64,000 nucleotides of DNA. Origin: Setaria digitata (lineage: Eukaryota > Nematoda > Chromadorea > Rhabditida > Setariidae). The translations under genes and the position numbers were made by a program. Positions 12,410 to 26,496 of this stretch are shown here, one piece after another (position 1 is the stretch's first letter; the number at the start of each line of letters is the position of its first letter). The DNA is taken from contig RCAB01000129.1 of NCBI GenBank assembly GCA_003640385.1, positions 62,001 through 126,000 of the forward strand. The letters are read 5' to 3'. The notes beneath the pieces are model-generated. The model was not told the DNA's origin, did no database searches, and saw only the letters and a list, made by a program, of their open reading frames with translations.

Positions 12410-15243
12410 TCACATAGTAAATCCAAAAATATTCACTGTAACTTCCCGATCGCGGCTGTCGAGCGACGGGGCAGAAGCATATGCGAGCAGATACATGCTT
12501 GGATGCCAGGCACATGTAAATGTCTCAGCATTTACTCGAAGTTCATGTACTCTAAAATAAGGAAATCGGACTTAGAAGCCAAGAATTTTGAAAATATCAT
12601 GAAATTTTTCCCATCGGAAAAACTTTTTCAAAAGGAATTTTTAAAAAATTTAACTGTAGCTTGCTGTAATTTCATCAAGTTTCTCAAAGTCAAAAAAAAA
12701 AAGGAGAAAGGATAACCTTGCTCCATTTTCTGCCCAGCAAATATCAATAAAGTGATCTTCGCTTGCACAGGCTATCAACTGACTATCTGCGCTGAATGAA
12801 ATTGATCGTAACGGATAATCCAACCTGCAACAAATGTAGCATGTTTGTTAAGTAATTACATTTCATTCTGGAAGAAAATGTAGGATATCAAATGTTAAAA
12901 AGAAGAGAAAACAAAAGTGAAATTAATCTCCAAAAAAAAAAATTACTATTCTCTAATTGATATCAAATCAAAACACACATACACAAGAAAAAAAACGAGA
13001 AAAATTACATATCCAAAACTTATTAGGATGGGAACAAAGAAGGAATATAGATGTCTTATGAATCGAAATATGCAATTTCTAATTTATAAGTTCAACGAAC
13101 AAATTATTTAGAAGCAAGCAGTATACCTTTTTTCTTTTCAAAAATTAATAAAATAAGAGAAGTTATCTTTTTTTCAAATCAAATAAACCTTAAATAGGGT
13201 ATAAAAAACCAACCGTCCCATATTTGATTCACATATTAGCTCATTCGCATCCCAAATTGAGCAAACAGCATCCGATGCACCAACGGCAAAACGTCGACCA
13301 TCCGGTGAAACGGCCAAACAAACGCATGTTGCTTGAGCAGGATGTGCTTGCAATGTTCGGCGATGTGTCACATCCGGTGTCCTATAATTTAAGCAAAAAG
13401 TTGCAAAGAGAAGAATTAAAACTGCAAAAATGCTAAAAGATTGTACTAGGAAGTAATTCAGTGAAGTGATGAAACATTAATATTTAGTAAAGAAAATTAA
13501 TTGTTCATGACGTAAGTAATATGCCACTAATAAAGAAATTGACAAACCTAAATAAAGGAGAAAGGATACATAAATTTTTGATCTTTCTTTTTGTCACTTA
13601 GAAAAAGATCTCTCTTAGAAATTGAAACTCTGAAAAATAACAATTTTAAATTTAAAAATATTTAAAAATTTACGAGAAAATGTTGACTTGTCCGCTTCCC
13701 ATAGCCACAAACAGATACTTCCCTGATGGATCAAAAGCAAATTCATTCACTTCATCTTTCAGCGACTCAACTTTGATCGTTTTCAAATTTCGACTATCAA
13801 GAATACTCAGTGAATCTTCCTTATCTCCATATGCCAAATATGTACCACATGGTGACCAGGCCACATTCAAATTTTGAGCTACAGAAAATAGATGATTAAA
13901 AAGATTCTATATTAGACTGTAATAATATGTCACAAAAAGTAAAGAATTTTTGAAAATTCTTGCAGTAATTCTCCTTCAACTTCTTCACCTAAATATACAT
14001 TCATCTAAATAAATTAGCTTCCTTTTTCTTCTGCCTCCCTCCTTTCCATTCCATGGAAGTCTGATTCAATTGATGATAAGAAATAAAGGACTTGTTCTTA
14101 ATCAAGAAAAAAAAAAACACTTCAAACGATATAATTATTCTCAATTCATATAACTATTTTAAAGACAGACGCAATTTTTATGATACCATGAATGCGTTTT
14201 ACCTTTGGTATTTAATCTTGTATGTGTTCTTGCCTGTCGAATATCCCACAGTCGAACAGACTTATCAGCACTTGCTGATGCCAACAAGTACGGATTAGAT
14301 GGATGAAACGAAACTTGATCAACTTGCTCATTATGACCGAAGCCTCGGAAAATAGTTTTCTGTAATCAATACATTCCATTTCATTTGCAGCAGATATTGC
14401 AAATTTAATTACTCAACATGTGAAATAAAAATTATTTCGCTTTAAAACAGTATTCCTCTGTTCAGTGTTTTATTTTTCTCATGTTTTATGTGATATTTCT
14501 CCGTTTAAAATGAACATTATTATTTTATTAGAAAGTAAAACAAAAAAAAAGACAAAAAAGAAAAAAGATTAAGACGGTCTACTTCAGACAAAATCATTAA
14601 ATGTTCAGAAAAACCTAGAAAAAAATTTTGGTGAATTACAAAAACTACCAATGAATAACCAAACTGGTTCAGAATAAGGCCGTTATTCAGATCAAAACTA
14701 GTTCAGTCTTGTATGCATACTGGAAATACTAACAGTTCGAAACGATGAATCAAACGTTATCACTGATACGCTTTTTTCCGCTCCTGCAGCAAGGCGAGTA
14801 CCATCACAATTCCATGATACAGTAAGTGGACGTGGAACCTGGAATATTTCCAAATTCCAATTAAAAGAAACGAAAACTTTGACTATAATTGACGATAATT
14901 TCCATTTTGTCTTAAGTATTTAACAACTACGGAAAATGCGAGAAAGAATTAAGCCCACTATTGAAAGAGTACAAGAATTAAAGTTTTAAATTATCATTTA
15001 AATGATAAGCTAAGAGATATGATAAAAACTAAAATGAAAAAAAAAAGAAAGGAAGCATACAAATACACAGAAGAATACCTGCATATCATATGTTTTAACA
15101 CGATCATTTTTTTTGAAATGTGAAATAGCATCCTGAAATGTCTGGATCTTCGACGATACTGATGATGACGATGATGATGATAACGGTAAACCGTTCTTCC
15201 GTTGTATCGCTGCTGCGGATTGTTCTCGACTTTGCGTACCCAT
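12410..15243 (-). CDS. thoc-3: THO complex subunit 3 (THOC3/TEX1), WD40 protein
   Basis: This is a WD40 subunit of the THO/TREX complex, which couples transcription and mRNA processing to nuclear export. Seven exons (15243-15079, 14838-14734, 14359-14203, 13878-13674, 13381-13214, 12824-12717, 12551-12410) join in phase to 349 residues, close to the 351 of human THOC3. After a Ser-rich N-terminus the WD blades include SADKSVRLWDIRQAR, then AWSPCGTYLAYGDKEDSL, a blade ending GSGQVNIFS, VSPDGRRFAVGASDAVCSIW and SEDHFIDI. The C-terminal TFTCAWHPSMYLLAYA matches the THOC3 end segment. A TA dinucleotide run and an N base (15259) directly upstream of the ATG leave the promoter uncertain. The gene is divergent from the copper transporter and convergent with lin-28. 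Confidence 0.95.
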
Positions 15244-16851
15244 ATATATATATATATANGCGATATCTATTACTTAATTCAAATTTACTAACTATATGAA
15301 AAATGATTTTCCATGCAACGAAAAAGTCAATTCATTGAAAAGCATTAGACTAAATTACATAATTATAGCCAATAAAGGAATGATTAACTAATTGCTAATT
15401 TAATTTAAGAATTTTTCCGAGACACACAAAAAAAAAAAATTCTATAAATTTTTTCATTTTGAAATTGAACCGAAATTTGCCCCTAAACCTTATTTATATC
15501 AAAGAATGAAAATTTGGAAAACGAATTATTCCTGAAGCAATTGTAATGAAATATAGCGAAGTTTAAAATTTGATTGATATTTCAATCAATTTTCTTAAGT
15601 AAAATTCAAAAAAAATTCCAATTAATATTTAAATAATATCAAAAAAAAAAAAAAAATGAAATTTCCTACATCTCTTTTTCTAAAAGCGACAGTTGGAATT
15701 TGACACGAGGAACATGGAATTTTGTTGATCAGCCAATTTATCATCTGTGTCATTTGTAATAAAGTACAGTAAAAATTAATCAGTTACAATATTTACATCA
15801 TATTTTCATTTGATTATAGTAGAAAACTATATAAATCGTATGATAAAATGAAATTATATTACATAGGCAGAAGTTATATCCTTATCAATCTACTTGTAGT
15901 TGATAAATAAAATTAACAATATGATCAGTAAATTGGCAAAAATTAGTTTTTCCTTTATTCATGTCTTATCTGGAGAAACGAAATGATATAGTGAAAACGA
16001 AATGAATGTTTAAAAAAAGAAAAAAAAAAAATCGCAAATAAGCAAGCTATTTAGCAAACACATTCTTATCAGTAGTTTTTCTAATCACGACACGACCCAA
16101 TCAGTCAAGCCATTTTTTCTCTTAAATTAGTAGCAAGATATAAATTAACTGGACTAGAATCAAATTTTAATTCAATTTTGAGTATAGGAAATGACTCATA
16201 AATTCTGTAATTAGATAAATGAGTTTGTAAGATGTTACAAAATTTTTTTCTTTTTTTTCATTTTCTTATCAGTGCCATTTCTATCAGTATTTGATCACTA
16301 GATCAACAATGAATCGATTAGGACATTATTTCCTTCTTTTTTAACTATCCTTTTCCTCGTTCTTTTCTTTTTTTTGGAAAATTTCTTTTTAGAAAAATGA
16401 ACTTAGCATATCTTTTGAACTAGGAAGTTAATTTTGAATGATTGTAATTGACTATCTTTGATCATACTAAAGAGGTGAAAAATATTCGTTAAAACGAAAA
16501 CAGTTACAACACTATTTTTGAGAAGAGTGAAATTAGAACCATTAAGACACTTTTCAAATTTAAGCCTTCATAATAAATACGAAAATAAAAGTTTGAATTT
16601 CAGTGTTATTCAAAATTTAGACAAACAAATAGACAGTTAATAGAAAGAAGAAAAAAAAAATAGTAAACAATGAATATTTCTTTCGTATTTTTTTTATCAG
16701 CATTAATTGTCATTTTAAAAATATGGTCGTTTATAAGTGTTAATGGATTATAACTCAATCAGAAAATTCAATTGCAATACATAATTTATTTGTATTTTTT
16801 GCTTTTGCAAATTTAAATAAATTTAAATTTCGATTGGAATTTCAGAATATT
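15244..16851. other. Intergenic region between divergent THOC3 and copper-transporter genes
   Basis: About 1.6 kb of AT-rich DNA begins with a TA run broken by a single N at 15259, probably an assembly join or an unresolved microsatellite length. It must contain both promoters, but no specific element is recognisable. No credible open frame. Confidence 0.5.
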
Positions 16852-18021
16852 ATGATGTGGTCATCGTTTCACTTCCTCGTAGATGATATACTGTTATTTG
16901 AATCATGGAAAATTGGCACAACGTGGGGTAAGTAAAGCACCCTGTACTATTCAAGAAATGATAAAAATCATGATATGCAATAAATTGAAAATCGATATGT
17001 AACAGATTAGAAATCGATATATTGTTTATCGATTTCTAATATGTCAGAAAGTGATACAACAGGTCGATATGTGATAAATTCGAAATCAATACGTGGAAAA
17101 TTAAAAACGATAAGTTGTAAATAACGAATAACTGCAGGATTATTTATTTGATAACACATAAATTTTCATCATTTTGTACAAGATTATCAAATTTTTTCAT
17201 TTCTTTCCACAAGAGGTTTCAGCCCGGTTGTGATATCTAAATGTGGAAAGCATAAGATCAAATTGGAAATGCAATCTCTAATTTAATTAATAATAACTAT
17301 AGAGAATAGATATTACCCAAGTTTCTAACATACAGATCATACAGATACACCGAGTATATAGTTACAGATACAGAAAGATAATTAAAATGAATAATTGTAA
17401 ATTTTGCTGTTACTAATTTTTGTTGAAATCTTAAAATTTTTAAAAAAATAAAATGAAAATTTACTACCGATAGAAATGCTTGCCAGCTGTATTGGAATCT
17501 ACCTGCTTGGAATACTCCTTGAAGCAATGAAATTGGTACAGAAAAAAATCGCTTTATCATTTTCGAAATGTTCGCTAACAACAGATATTACAAAGTAAGT
17601 GAAATACTTATTCGCGTAGGAGACGTAAAAGACTCCGTCAACGTAATAGGTGGTAAATAAAATATATAAAAAAAATGCATGATAAAAATATAAAATGAAG
17701 TGAACTTTCACCTTTCTAACTGAACTGAGAATTAAATAAATCTATTTGTTTTCAAAAATTATAATTCTTAGTACCATAAAGCAATGTGAAAAAGAGGAAA
17801 TGGCACAAAAATTTGAATATTCACTAAAATTTAAATTTTTTTCCAGATCCAATAGCATTTATAAGAATAGTATCGGTCGTCAAATGCTTCAAGTAGGCTT
17901 ATTTGCGGTGCAACTTATCATCAATTATCTGCTCATGTTGATAGTTATGTCATATTCGGTTTGGTTTGGAATAGCTGTTGTACTGGGGATTACTACCGGT
18001 TTTTATATTTTTAGTACATGA
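16852..18021 (+). CDS. CTR/SLC31-family high-affinity copper transporter
   Basis: This is a small membrane protein that, in its family, trimerises to form a Cu(I) channel. Three exons (16852-16927, 17474-17594, 17847-18021) give 123 residues. The N-terminal SFHF and LLFESWKI motifs are the usual lead-in to the first helix. Three membrane segments follow, at about residues 27-47, 82-104 and 106-122. Segment 2 carries the copper-selective Met96-x3-Met100 and segment 3 has GxxxG (Gly113, Gly117), both CTR hallmarks. The N-terminus has only two start Met residues and no Met/His-rich copper-catching region, and there is no C-terminal HCH. An acceptor (TTTCAG ending at 16845) lies 6 bases before the first ATG, as expected for trans-splicing or a 5'UTR exon. 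An extra upstream coding exon cannot be excluded. Confidence 0.93.
17006..17040. repeat. 14-bp perfect inverted repeat in copper-transporter intron 1
   Basis: The arms are 17006-17019 and 17027-17040 around a 7-nt loop. Partial copies of the ATCGATAT core recur at 16992-17098. It may be a small foldback element remnant. Confidence 0.75.
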
Positions 18022-20574
18022 TTGATTATCATTGTTCTGACTTTTAAATTACGTTTAAATTACATCATTCTTCATTTATTTGTTCACGTTATTAATATAC
18101 TTTTTTTTAATAACAAAAATATTTTATTCACATTTCTAACATGCCTACACACTTTTACATTAGCATGATAATTCTGCTATAACATAATACCACTGTTAAC
18201 ATAATATGCATGATAATTCTAATATAATTCATATGCAGCAATCAAAAAGTTTTTTTTTTTTTCTTGGAATTCTTACTTAAGTTACCACATGAAAATTGCA
18301 TGGAAGCAAGAAAGAAATACAAATTAAATTACAAAAATATTTATTGTAAAATTATCGAAATCTTACAAGTGAAGATACATAAAGATGTAATAGCTTATTA
18401 TACTACAAGCATTTTCGAAAACTATCGGATATACTGTCTTTAGAGGAAGTGTAGAAAAAAATAATATAGCAATTAAAAGAACGAAATAACTGTTGATCTA
18501 TGAAATTTATTTACAAATTCTACTTTTTTTTTTTTTTTAAAAGAAATTTATTTTGATTCCTAATTAAAAAATCATTCTCAAGCCAAATGCATGCATTATT
18601 TGCATTTCAACTGCATCCATACTGTTTTTGCCATTTGCAAAATGGTAGTTCTTTTTTTTTTTTTTTTTATTTAGGATGAATAGATTGCTCATTTGAATTA
18701 GGTGCTTAAATTTCCACTTCTTCACTAAACATTTTGTTAGCGAGCAGTTGAATCTTTAACTATTAATTTAATTACGTTACCATTCTCTTCATTAATTGAT
18801 AATAGAAAAATGATGCAAAACGTTCAAATGGCTGCAAACGGATAAACTTAGAAATTATTGAAAATTAAGAGGATTAATAGAAATTTTGATGAAGATTTAT
18901 TTGTTTACTTATGATAGATTAATTATACATTAGAATGCATCACCTAATACTTTCATTACGGAGTGAATTTCCAAGGAGTGTTGAAATTTTTTACGTTGCC
19001 GTCAAATAAAAAAAAAAAAAAAAAGAGAAGATATAATTGATAAAACTTTTCAATCATAAGAAATCAGTCATTTTTAGATCAATTCGAGTATGAATAAATA
19101 TTATGCATTATCACGACTAGCTGAACAAACAATTTATCACTGATTCAAAGCATCTATATGAATACAATAGGTTAATTTCAGGAAATTTATTTCCAGAACT
19201 TGAAAGTGAAATTTATGTATATCTGCTATCTATCCTGTATGCTGTCCCCTCTGAATAGCTCCAGGCTTAAGTTTAATGCTTAAATTAATTACGGTGAATT
19301 TGAATAAATCATAAATTAATCATAAATTGCTAACATATGACTCGTATCGTAATACATTACACTCACTCATCCAATCATCATTTATGATTCATCCATCAAT
19401 GATAGCAAATTTTTCCTTCCTTTCATCATTCCTATCATTTTTAACCAGTTCAGTTCTCCTCTCTTTTTTTTTTTTCCGATTTACTAATCAAGAAGAAACG
19501 CTCAAATTTCCGTCCGCTAACGACTCATACGAGACAAGTCCTACCAGACAACTTCTTTTTGGCAGTGTAGCTAAAAAAAGAAAAAAAAAAAAAAAAAAAG
19601 AAAAAGAAGACGTCAAAGGCTACGTAACAATAAAAAGTAAGCATTAATTGTTATAACTTAGAATTCATAATTCTAAAAAATTGATCCTTCTTGCGTAATT
19701 ATAATGATTGAATAATCACTTATTTTGTATATTTTACAAACAGCAATTTGGTGAATTTTTTTTTTTTTTAGTTAAATGAGTTGCATTCAAATTTTTTTTT
19801 TTTTTTTTTAAATCAAACTGGATCTTATCAATTATCATTTCATAGCAATCTCGTAAGTTATATACTATAACTGATAATTAATTTCATAACGAAATAACTA
19901 TGCGAAATGCTTTAAACTGCCAATTATTTACGAATAAAAAATATCTCAAAAAATAGTATGCCATAAATAATAACTTTGAAATTATAATAAATATTTGAAA
20001 AGGACAAAAACTTTCACATGTAGAAAAACACACATAAATGAGGAAGAGAAAATGACAACATTTATTTAATGAAACAAAGTGCGACTATCGAGTTTAGCAG
20101 AGATTGAGAGAAGTGCAAAAAAAACACAGCTTAACTCTGATGTCTATAGTCTAGGCGTTGAAAAGAAAGAACGAGAAATAACAGTTCTTTTGCATATATA
20201 GGGTGATAGTAGCAGACACGTAAGCACTTCGCCATTGGGCTGATAGCTATTTAGCGATTTTTTTTTTTGTGCGATCAGAATCTTTCCGGTTAATTAGTGC
20301 TCAGCAAAGTTTTTCTTTTTTTTTTTCTTTTTCGATGTACTTTTCGTAACATTCTCAATCTTTACCATCTATGTTAATGAACTATTTTGCTTATGATTTT
20401 CAGTCTCTTCCTCATTTTATTTGTTCTTTCAATCTATTCTAATGTAGTATTTTGCTAATGACTTTTGATTCCAACTCTTCATCCATTACCTGTCTATGTT
20501 TTTCTTTCACTCCATGCAAATACAGTATTTTCTGCAGATCTTCGCAAACAGATTTAGATTCTTATCAATCTTAT

Positions 20575-20628
<54 letters not shown>

Positions 20629-21577
20629 TTGTGCTCTTTTGCTGTCTTCTTTCATCGGATCAGCAGGAAGTTATCAATATTGAGGAGAATTGTTAAATTT
20701 GAAAAAGTATTTGATATTATTTACATCTTTTACATTTACATCGAAAAGTATTTTAAATATGATTAGCTGCTACTGTTAAATTAATGAATGAAACGGCTAT
20801 TAAGAAGATTCGTAGAGGAGAGAATATTTCTTCTCTAAAATCCACAAGTCCTTCACTTTTCTAGGATTATTAATATACTTAGTTCACACATATCATCATA
20901 ATTCTTCTAATGTGCCAGATATTGCGATGTAAACACTCCAATCTTCATTTTGTGCGAAATAATGGGGACTAAAATTAATTAATTTTAGTAAATGTTTTTC
21001 TTCAAGCATTGGATCAAAATTCAATTTTTTTCTTTTTTTTTTTTTAACCGTATTTATATATTTTATCAATTTACAGTGAATTGAAAAATGAATTAAAGGT
21101 GAGTATATATGAATTTATGGAAAAAGCTTGTGTCGTTTCCGTTTTATAGTAGCTGTTAGTAGTTTGTTTAATGCATAGCAGCTGTTTCAGAACAGATAGT
21201 TTTTGAATATTTCCAATAGTTGCCACCAAAGTTAGGAAGGAAGAGAAAGAGAGGATTATGAATGTATTTAATTCTCGAGCATATCATTTTCAACTATGTT
21301 ATTAGAAATATAAGTAAATTAGTAAGCATGAATGAGCAATCTAAGTTAAGAAAATGTGATAATTAAGCATGATTCTTGCTGATTGTAGCATTGGTTGATT
21401 TTTTGCGCATCTAATATATTTGCTTATTACCATAATTAGATATTAGCGAACCAACAAATTAAATTATTCGTAGTTTTCGTTTTTCCTTTTCATTATTTTT
21501 ACTTCAGTTCGGTTGCTCGAAAGCCGACAAGAACATCGAAGTGTAACATTTGCTCGGCTTGTGGGTAATTATTGGGT
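18022..21577. other. Intergenic region downstream of copper transporter, upstream of TLC-domain gene
   Basis: About 3.5 kb of AT-rich DNA with homopolymer tracts and the CT microsatellite at 20579-20624. Open frames such as 19327-19647 are low-complexity and have no recognisable motif. A TTACTTCAG acceptor ends at 21507 and would give the next gene a 70-base 5'UTR. Confidence 0.5.
20579..20624. repeat. CT dinucleotide microsatellite, 23 units
   Basis: An uninterrupted run of CT covers 46 bases. It creates poly Ser-Leu open frames on the plus strand that are not genes. Confidence 0.95.
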
Positions 21578-24105
21578 ATGGCAAGTGAGTTTGTGGATTG
21601 GGACTGGAAAAAGCTTGGTATTAGTTGTTCACAGGTAAAAAAATAATTTTATTCGCTAATTAATTCAATTGCAAGAAGCGATTCAACTTCCTAAATGAAG
21701 GATTCAGTTTTCAAGTAATTCCATGCTTAATCCATACTTTATTTTATCTCTTAATAGAATTTTTGCGCGAACCCAACATAATGAGAAATAATTATTCCTT
21801 GCCAAGAAACAATTCAAAAATTAACCAACCCAAATAATTTACCAATACCTAAAGAGGTATTTCTTTAGGTGCTATTATCGTTTTTGTGCTTTCGTTTCTC
21901 GCAATTTATTGTTCGGTGGTACTTGTTTGGAACGTGTACCTTCAAAAGATTCTCTTACTTTGGATGGGGTAAAAGTAGCAATCATTCAAGTGCTCTTGTG
22001 GATGTTCGTAGCAGCCAGTCATTATTGGTGGGTTTAAGTATTTAAATTATTTTCGCATTTCTCCACGTTAGTATCTGCATATATTAGTAATATGTATTGA
22101 AGTGCTCGTCAATAACGTGAAATCTGGTTATTTTGTTTTCTCATCACTTCCCAGATTTCACAGCACTGCTGTTCATTTCATTTCTTGATGTCAAACTGTA
22201 TTAGTAGCATTTATTGGCTTGAAGCCCAGTTATTTCACATACAAGGGAAAAGTTTTGCATCCTCAGTTAATAATATTTACTGAGTTACAGGTTACACCTC
22301 CAAATAGACGCTGGAGGATAAGTAATGAAGCTGTTTCATTAGGTCATTCAGTAGTTTCTGGTTTTTGGGCACTGTATGCGATTATTGTTTATCCGAAATT
22401 AATAGAAGACATGGTGAATTATACAAACACTATGGCTCATTATGTAGTAAGTTTTTTTCTATTTCTTTGGAAATTAACATGAAAGATCTCCTAGTATGTT
22501 TTTGGTTCCGTTTTCCTGCTTATGGTCCTTTCTTCATAGTAGAGATTATGATAAATAATAATAAAAGAGAGAAAAGTGCAAATAAAATTCAAATTTGGGA
22601 AATGAGACGATGGAAAAACAGATTACTAAGGAAGGGATTCAAACTGAATTCAACATTCCTTTTTCATTCCCAGACTTGTTTGGTTATGCCGAGTATCGGG
22701 CAGAGATAAAAAATGATGAAAGAATGAGCGAAGCTAAAATGATAAAAATTGAAAGATTGTTACGTTTCACATTTCTTTGATAAAAATAAGGGTGCTGTTT
22801 GTAGTAACTATGAAAATAAAACCAGTTTTTAACTTGAAAACCCGCTGTTTTTATTTATTAAGAGAGTAGATAGACCGGTTTTAATTTGGAGACCTTAGGG
22901 AAATCATTTTCGAGCGATTTCGTGAACAAAACTACAGTTAACGCAAATAAATGTTTTTTTTTTAGTAATATATTCATTATAGCTGATTATGTCAACTGGT
23001 TATCTGTTGCATGACCTTGCTGATTTGCTTATCAATGAGCAGTCACTACGAATCATCGAACTTCTCTTTCATCATATCGTCGTTCTGATAGCGTTTGGTA
23101 CTAACTATGCAACGAATAAGTTTTTAGGTATTCTAGCTGTATTTTTAAAACGTAGTTGCTTTTTTGTTTCAATATTTGGCATTAGGTTACAATTAAACTT
23201 ACAGAATACAAATTATTTGTTTTGTTACCTTTTTTTCTTTCTCTCTTTCTTCCTCTCGAAGAAGTGAATAGTGGAGAAGAAATTCTTTCTCCTATGTCAT
23301 TGTTCAAATTGACTCAATTATATTTCAGGAGTAGTTGTTTGTGGACTTCTTATGGAACTTAACAGCATTTTCCTTCATTCACGTTCCATGCTGAATCTTT
23401 ATCGAGTTGATAAGTCTTCGACGCCTTTTCGCATTATTGCACTGCTGAATATTGTTACATTTATCATATTTCGTGTGGCTGTTAGCATTTATTTGTTATA
23501 TTGGCAAATTACTACAGCCTGGAGAATGGTGTGGTATTTGACACTCGTGACATTTGTTGTCATCGTTTCACTTGCCATTACCAATATCGTCCTTCTCTAT
23601 AGGTAAGTTTTTTTGTAAATATGAATAATTGAAGTATCACTAACCCACTGAATATTGTGCTTGCGGAAAAGTGTTAAAGAATGGATTTTCTGTTTCGAAC
23701 TATAATTAATTTCAAATTTTTCTGACATAAAGTCCGCTCTCTCAAACATTCGTTCCTTGAAAGACTAGCTTAAGAGTATCTTTTCACAACCTCCAGAATC
23801 TGCAAAGCATCGCATCTGCTGAGTAGATGTCTATTGTGATTGGTGATTTGAAACTGTGTTAAGAAATGATTCTGTATTAAGGCATCTCATTTCTGTCGAA
23901 GATAGCTTTGTTTATTTAATGGAATTTTTTTTAAGATAAACTTCAAGCGATATTGAAAATTTCCAGGGTTTTGGCTGCCGATGGATTGTTAGGTAAAAAA
24001 CGACAGCGTGCTACAACTGGACGAGCGTCAGAAGTTGTGGCACGAACTGGGGAAGTAAGTGAAAATCAGCTTCCTGATGAGGATGAGATTGAAGTTATTG
24101 CTTGA
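21578..24105 (+). CDS. TLC-domain multi-pass membrane protein, TLCD1/2 (FLD-1) type
   Basis: TLCD1/2 proteins, called FLD-1 in C. elegans, limit polyunsaturated phospholipids and so tune plasma-membrane fluidity. Six exons (21578-21634, 21869-22027, 22291-22446, 22983-23127, 23329-23602, 23967-24105) join in phase to 309 residues. The TLC domain runs from about residue 76 to 265: NRRWRISNEAVSLGHSVVSG, STGYLLHDLADLL, ELLFHHIVVLIAFG and LLMELNSIFLHSRSML, within five to six predicted membrane helices. The FHH and MELNSIFLHSR signatures fit TLCD1/2 better than ceramide synthases, and no homeobox or ceramide-synthase motif is seen. The acidic tail ends PDEDEIEVIA. The first exon codes for only 19 residues; it was chosen because its phase is the only one that keeps exon 2 open into exon 3. 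Confidence 0.85.
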
Positions 24106-26496
24106 GGAAAATGTTTGGTTTTCTTGCATATTTGAGTTATTTGAGCTGCTTATTGCTTTTTATGAATTGACAACCTTTATCCACTTTTCAAGCAATGCCT
24201 TATTTTGGTGATTGCTAGGGTTGAACTCTAGCAAATTTTTTCAATGGTTAATGTAATTTTTTAATATCATTTATTTTGGATTGTCTTGATGTTTTAAACC
24301 ATCCTTCTTGAGCCCTAAGTTGGATCTTAATACTGCGTGATTTAGAACTTTAAATTGAAAAAAATTCAGTTAGAAGAGTTATTTCTTGGAAGTCCTAATC
24401 ATTTACGAAATATTGTGCAGGTTGAAATAAGGTATAATTTCCAAAAAGTCACAAAATTTCTGGCGAAATTCTTTATCCTACGACAGAACTGCTGTTTGTG
24501 TGACTATATCGAATTCAGGAAGGTAAGGTCGACTTCTCAATTTTTAGGTAAGGATTTTTCAGTTCTTATTTTCTCAATAATTCCATTCTCCCTTATGGAT
24601 TAGTTTGCAAAAGTAGAATGCTGGGAAGGAAATAAGCAAGGAGAAAAGTTATGAAGGTTCATGCGAAGAAAGTGAAAGGACATCACTTTCATTTAATCCC
24701 ATTAGTGGATATTATGAGAGAATAGAATATTCATTTACTAGGGGTATCATATTTCTTACCGTTCTTATTACCATTATTAGATCTAAATGTTGAAGCGGAG
24801 AAATGGCTATTAGGATAGATGAGACATACTGTCGTTCTTTGCAGATCTACGCTTATTTGTTCAGATTTGTTAGGCAATAACATTATTGTTATGTTTACTC
24901 GGTACCAAAGTAATGCACATGATTTCTATGCTTTTATTGTGCAATTCCCCTCAATTTATTCTCCTCTGGCAGATCTTCGTTTTTTTTTTTCTTTTTCTTT
25001 GTATGCTTTAATAATGATTAGCTTCGATTCTGTAAAGCCGAAATTATATGGTAAAATTGGCTGATTATCCGAAGTTATCTGAAAGGTATTAAAACTTTTC
25101 TATATTATGTACCTTTTATTATTATAGTGATGTTCATTCATGTTATTTTTTTTTTCTTTTTTTGTTTTTTAAACTGTTCTTTTTCTTGGTGAAAGTGTTT
25201 GGTGATAATTCCCTGTTTCATACTGATATTATTATTCGAAACCATCTTCCATTTTTTTTTCTCTCCGCACTCTTTTTTTTTTTTTTTTTTTCTGCAAATT
25301 AAGAATCCCGCAATTTGCTTTATTGTTTTAGTTCAGAATTTGGTATAGCTTGGGCATTTTCTCTTGGTCATGAACTGCCATATCATTTGAGTTTAGTTTG
25401 AAAAAGGATAGGATAAAAATACAGATGCTGTGAAGGCCATTTTGACATTTTTGAATACTTTGTGGTGTTTTAACCAGATGAGAACTGAGTATACTATTAA
25501 AATTTCTAAAATTTCTCAAATTATTATTGGAGAGATCAGTTGAACCAAAAATGATAGAAGTAAAATACAAAAGACTGCCATGAACCTTTGAGAAGCAGTA
25601 TTGTCCATTCATTTTGTTGAATTTAACTAGTCGGTGATAGGTAAGATTTTTAATTTCATAAAAAGCCGTCTCCGTACTCCTCTATAATCAGTTAAAAAAG
25701 GTACTGCAAGCTGTCAGGTAAATCGTTACTTTATATCTTGCAATCACTGATGCAATAATATGTAAGCTTAATTTCAAATAATACAGCAGTGCTTCTTATT
25801 TTGTGATGAAAATAACTGTGAAAAAAAAATGTAAAGTCCCATATTTGCATTATATTCATTCTTTCAAAGTCGTTACTTCTCCTCACTTTTCAAGATTTTA
25901 TTTGTTATGTTGGCCATGCTTTCTTGCCGCTCCTTTTTTTTTTTTTTTTTTTTTATGATATTCGAAACCTTTTATATTGGAATCTTCGTATTTCTTACCC
26001 CGAAATATACCAGAAAATGTTCACGTCATTTTGGACATCGTCCATTACAACCATATACTTACTCAATACGGCATATTTTTCGAGATAACTTTGTGAAGGG
26101 CTTACTCATTAAAAATATAACCATATCAAACTAATACTGGCGGGACCATCAGTAATCTAAAAATTTAATGGTTGGTACAAATGAGATTCGTCAATAAGAT
26201 GAAAACTACATTCAAATTAAATTTGAAGTGGTTGTTTACAAATGAATCAATGGATTTTTACATGTTTTCCCCCAAAACATTTTAACATAAGTACTAAAAA
26301 GCTAAATATACAAACGTATATAGCAAGCTTCTTGACAGATTCACGATTTAATTAATCTTCCACTTATATACAAAGAAAAAAACCAAAAAACAACCGTATT
26401 TTAGAGCGCAAAAATTGTCTAAACCTAAATATCAAGTATGTGATATCTTAATTCTCGGGAAATTTCAGAATAAAAGGAAGGATACAGAAGACAACT
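24106..26496. other. Convergent intergenic region between TLC-domain gene and COX5B
   Basis: About 2.4 kb that must hold both 3'UTRs. It is T-rich on the plus strand. Several open frames of 75-94 codons (for example 25328-25612 minus and 25907-26134 plus) have no recognisable domains. No gene is called. Confidence 0.5.

Noticed and set aside
17312..17324. ATTACCCAAGTTT, identical to an internal 13 bases of the nematode SL1 spliced leader
   Set aside because: The flanks do not match SL1, no donor follows, and no SL RNA structure is visible; it lies in a copper-transporter intron and is probably chance.
20452..20766. Two overlapping open frames with Ser-Leu repeats
   Set aside because: Created by the CT microsatellite at 20579-20624.
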